From: Methanomassiliicoccales archaeon PtaU1.Bin030
GTDB lineage: Archaea > Thermoplasmatota > Thermoplasmata > Methanomassiliicoccales > Methanomassiliicoccaceae
Reading direction: 5' to 3'
Assembly: GCA_002067635.1 (NCBI GenBank)
Contig: MVRB01000231.1
Coordinates: 1-7,884, forward strand
Length of the DNA: 7,884 nucleotides
The notes under the pieces are model-generated. The model made no database searches and was not told where the DNA came from. It saw only the letters and a program-made list of their open reading frames with translations. Of the stretch, positions 5,257 through 7,884 are shown in pieces (positions within the stretch are counted from its first letter, which is position 1; every line of letters starts with the position of its first letter). Position numbers and translations under genes: made by a program.

Positions 5257-7884
5257 ATGTCTGAAACGAGAGGAGCGGTAGTTGTCGTCGGAGGAGGAAT
5301 CTCCGGCGTACAGACGTCCTTGGACCTCGCTGAATCGGGGTTCCAGGTCTACTTGATAGAAAAGACGCCCAGCATTGGAGGGGTGATGTCCCAGTTGGAC
5401 AAGACCTTCCCTACCAACGACTGTTCGATGTGTATCCTTTCACCCAAGTTGGTGGAGGCTGCCCGTCATCCCCTGATCAACCTCATGACCATGTCTGAGG
5501 TCGTTGATGTTAGCGGCGAGGCACCCAACTTCAAGGTGACGATACGCCACAATCCCCGTTTTGTCGACATGGACAAGTGCGTCGGATGCGGTATTTGCGC
5601 AGAGAAGTGCCCGGTGAAGGTGCCTAACGAGTACGATGCCAACCTGGTCAACAGAAAGGCCATCTACATACCCTTCGCCCAAGCGGTTCCCCTGAAGTAT
5701 GCCATCGATTCCTCGAAGTGCCTCAAGCTGACCAAGGGGCGCTGCGGCCTGTGCGAGAAGAACTGCCCGGCCGGTGCCATTAACTATGAGGACAAGCCCG
5801 TCGATGAGACCATCGATGTGGGGGCCATCATCCTCGCCCCTGGTTTCTCGGTATTCGATGCCAGGCTCAAGAGGGAATACGGTTATGGGGACTACCCCAA
5901 CGTCATCACCTCTCTGGAGTTCGAGAGGTTCCTGAGCGCCACTGGCCCCTACGGTGGCCACGTGGTAAGGCCTTCTGACCAGAAGACCCCAAAGAAGATC
6001 GCCTTCCTTCAGTGTGTTGGTTCCAGGGATGAGAAGGTCGGGAACACGTATTGTTCCTCTGTCTGCTGTATGTACGCCATGAAGCAGGCGATCATCGCCG
6101 GCGAGCACACTGCCGGGCTGGAGCCCACCATATTCTTCATGGACATCAGGGCCGTGGGCAAGGAGTTCGAGGACTACCGTGCCCGTGCTGAGAAGGAGTA
6201 CGGGATCAAGATGCACCGCGCTACCAGGGTAGCGAGCGTCTCCGAGGACCCCGTGACCAAGAACCTCACCCTACGCTATGAGAGCGGAGGTGACATCGTG
6301 GAAGAGGAGTTCGACATGGTCGTCCTCTCCGTAGGCCTGGAGCCCACGAAGGGAGCTGACAAGATCGGAAAGATCTTCGGCGTCAACCTCAACAAGTACG
6401 GCTTCGCAGGAACAAATGTGTACAGCCCCCTGACCACCAGCCGCCCCGGTGTCTTCGTGACCGGCGCCTTTGCCGCTCCCAAGGACATTCCCACCTCCGT
6501 GGCCGAGGCCTCAGGTGCCGCAGCCAAGGCTGGCGCCTATATCTCCAATAAGAGGGCCCACCCCGAGGAGGAGAAGCGTGAGGAGATCCCCGTCGAAGGA
6601 GAGGAGCCCAGGATCGGTGTCTTCGTCTGCGACTGTGGTATCAACATCAAGGGGACCGTGGATGTCCCCAGCGTTGTGGAGTACGCCCGAACCCTCCCCA
6701 ATGTGGTGTTCGCGGAGGAGAACAAATACTCCTGCTCGGCCGACTCCCAACAGAAGATCAAGGAGCTCATCCACAAGGAGAAGCTCAACAGGGTCGTGGT
6801 CGCGTCCTGCACACCCCGTACCCATGAGCCCCTGTTCCAGAGCACATTGAAGGAGGCGGGCCTCAACCCCTACCTCTTTGAGATGGCCAACATCCGCGAC
6901 CAGTGCTCATGGATCCATATGGGCGAACCTGAGAAGGCCACTAAGAAGTCCAAGGACCTTGTCAGGATGGCTGTGGCCAAATCCCGCCTCCTCGAGCCCC
7001 TATACGAGTCTAAGCTACCGGTTACGCATTCCGCGGTCGTAATAGGCGGCGGCGTTTCCGGCATGATCGCCGCCCTTGACATAGCAGGTCAGGGATACCA
7101 CGTCGATCTCCTGGAGAAGACCGAGGAGCTTGGCGGCAATGCCATCAAGATCTACCACGAGGAGGACGGCCGCAAGCTGCGGGAGTTCGCCAAGGAGCTG
7201 ATCACCAGGGTGCGCAACAACAAGAACATCACCGTGCACCTCACTACCGAGGTCAAGGACGTCGGTGGCTTCGTCGGCAACTTCAAGGTCCAGACCAACC
7301 AGGGCGAGATCGAGACCGGCAGCATAGTGGTGGCCGTGGGCGCTGAGGAGTACAAGGCCAAGGAGCACCTCTACGGAGAGGACCCGCGCGTGGTCACCCA
7401 GCTGGAGCTGGAGGACAAGATGCAGAAGGGAACTCTGCCCGCAAAGACCATCGCCATGATTCAGTGCGTTGGTTCTCGAAACGACGAGGCTCCCTACTGC
7501 AGCAGGGTCTGCTGTGCCAACGCCATCAAGAATGCCATCGCCATCAGGAAGACCAACCCCAACGCCGCGGTGTACGTGTTCCACAAGGACATCAGGACAT
7601 ATGGCTTCCGTGAGGACCTCTACAAGGAGGCCGGCATGGCCGGCGTCAGGTTCGTCAGGGTCCCCGACGACAAGCCTCCTATGGTCACCAAGGAGGGGGA
7701 CGACCTGAAGCTGGTCGCAACCGATATAGTACTGGGCGACGACATCGAGCTCAAGCCCGACATGGTGGTCCTAAGCACCGGCATCCGTCCCCACCACGAC
7801 AACGAGGAACTGGCCAAGATGCTCAAGGTGCCTCTCAGCAAGGACAAGTTCTTCCTGGAGGCCCACATGAAGCTGAGGCCCGTG
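5257..7884 (+). CDS. hdrA: Tandem-module HdrA-like flavin/iron-sulfur protein, 3' truncated by window
   Basis: The first 876 residues are present with no stop, already longer than ordinary HdrA (about 650-670). Module 1 has a FAD-binding GGGISG (12-17), the HdrA hallmark TNDCSMC (53-59), and an inserted ferredoxin. Ferredoxin cysteines are 108/111/114/118 and 155/163/166/170. QCVGSR (252-257) follows and the module ends near residue 440. Module 2 starts with the N-terminal HdrA cluster domain, with cysteines in C-D-C-G (458, 460), YSCS (493), ASCTPR (518) and DQCSW (550). A second FAD site GGGVSG (597-602) and a second QCVGSR (736-741) follow; this module has no inserted ferredoxin. HdrA is the flavin subunit of heterodisulfide reductase, which bifurcates electrons between ferredoxin and a disulfide. 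The electron partners here are unknown, since hdrB/hdrC or hydrogenase genes would lie beyond the window. The start is set by the strong ribosome-binding site. Confidence 0.9.
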   Translation, partial: MSETRGAVVVVGGGISGVQTSLDLAESGFQVYLIEKTPSIGGVMSQLDKTFPTNDCSMCILSPKLVEAARHPLINLMTMSEVVDVSGEAPNFKVTIRHNPRFVDMDKCVGCGICAEKCPVKVPNEYDANLVNRKAIYIPFAQAVPLKYAIDSSKCLKLTKGRCGLCEKNCPAGAINYEDKPVDETIDVGAIILAPGFSVFDARLKREYGYGDYPNVITSLEFERFLSATGPYGGHVVRPSDQKTPKKIAFLQCVGSRDEKVGNTYCSSVCCMYAMKQAIIAGEHTAGLEPTIFFMDIRAVGKEFEDYRARAEKEYGIKMHRATRVASVSEDPVTKNLTLRYESGGDIVEEEFDMVVLSVGLEPTKGADKIGKIFGVNLNKYGFAGTNVYSPLTTSRPGVFVTGAFAAPKDIPTSVAEASGAAAKAGAYISNKRAHPEEEKREEIPVEGEEPRIGVFVCDCGINIKGTVDVPSVVEYARTLPNVVFAEENKYSCSADSQQKIKELIHKEKLNRVVVASCTPRTHEPLFQSTLKEAGLNPYLFEMANIRDQCSWIHMGEPEKATKKSKDLVRMAVAKSRLLEPLYESKLPVTHSAVVIGGGVSGMIAALDIAGQGYHVDLLEKTEELGGNAIKIYHEEDGRKLREFAKELITRVRNNKNITVHLTTEVKDVGGFVGNFKVQTNQGEIETGSIVVAVGAEEYKAKEHLYGEDPRVVTQLELEDKMQKGTLPAKTIAMIQCVGSRNDEAPYCSRVCCANAIKNAIAIRKTNPNAAVYVFHKDIRTYGFREDLYKEAGMAGVRFVRVPDDKPPMVTKEGDDLKLVATDIVLGDDIELKPDMVVLSTGIRPHHDNEELAKMLKVPLSKDKFFLEAHMKLRPV

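Noticed and set aside
5440..6216. Minus-strand open frame of 258 codons opposite hdrA
   Set aside because: The plus strand has intact flavin and ferredoxin motifs throughout, so the minus frame is a shadow. The same applies to the minus frames at 6511-6825, 7015-7584 and 7620-7868.
1..7884. CRISPR arrays, insertion sequences, attachment sites
   Set aside because: No regularly spaced repeats, transposase-like frames or terminal inverted repeats were seen on reading both strands.

Overview
The window looks like an archaeal chromosome segment, most likely from Thermoplasmatota, an anaerobic lineage such as a relative of Methanomassiliicoccales. Three things point there. The run pop5-psmA-SBDS-rrp4-rrp41 is the archaeal exosome/proteasome superoperon. 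The proteasome alpha subunit is very close, from memory, to the Thermoplasma acidophilum protein, including its N-terminus. Promoters are of the TATA/BRE type with GGAGG-like ribosome-binding sites. The placement is by recognition only; no search was run.

Layout. Bases 1-3823, all on the minus strand, read ftsZ -> pop5 (RNase P protein) -> psmA (20S proteasome alpha) -> SBDS (ribosome maturation factor) -> rrp4 (exosome S1/KH cap) -> rrp41 (exosome catalytic subunit, only its first 19 codons). These genes cover cell division, tRNA 5'-end maturation, protein degradation, 60S-type subunit maturation and 3'->5' RNA decay. Gaps of 75 nt before psmA and 105 nt before rrp4 carry TATA-like sequences, so the cluster may be several overlapping transcripts. 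Bases 3824-4038 are a very AT-rich spacer holding the ftsZ promoter region and near-perfect palindromes.

Bases 4039-4782 (minus) encode an unusual cysteine-rich protein: a RING-like finger lacking one metal ligand, followed by four zinc ribbons. Bases 4783-5256 are a 474-bp divergent intergenic region with no convincing gene. It has clustered CGAACG/CGTTCG inverted repeats against a TATA box, a possible structured RNA (5001-5111) and a strong dyad (5176-5206) in the hdrA leader.

Bases 5257-7884 (plus) are the first 876 codons of a large HdrA-type flavin/iron-sulfur protein that runs off the window. It joins two HdrA modules. The first has the inserted ferredoxin domain but no N-terminal cluster domain. 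The second has the N-terminal four-cysteine domain but no inserted ferredoxin. This points to electron transfer, possibly flavin-based bifurcation with heterodisulfide or another low-potential partner. The most interesting items are this tandem HdrA, the structured leader in front of it and the RING-like zinc protein.
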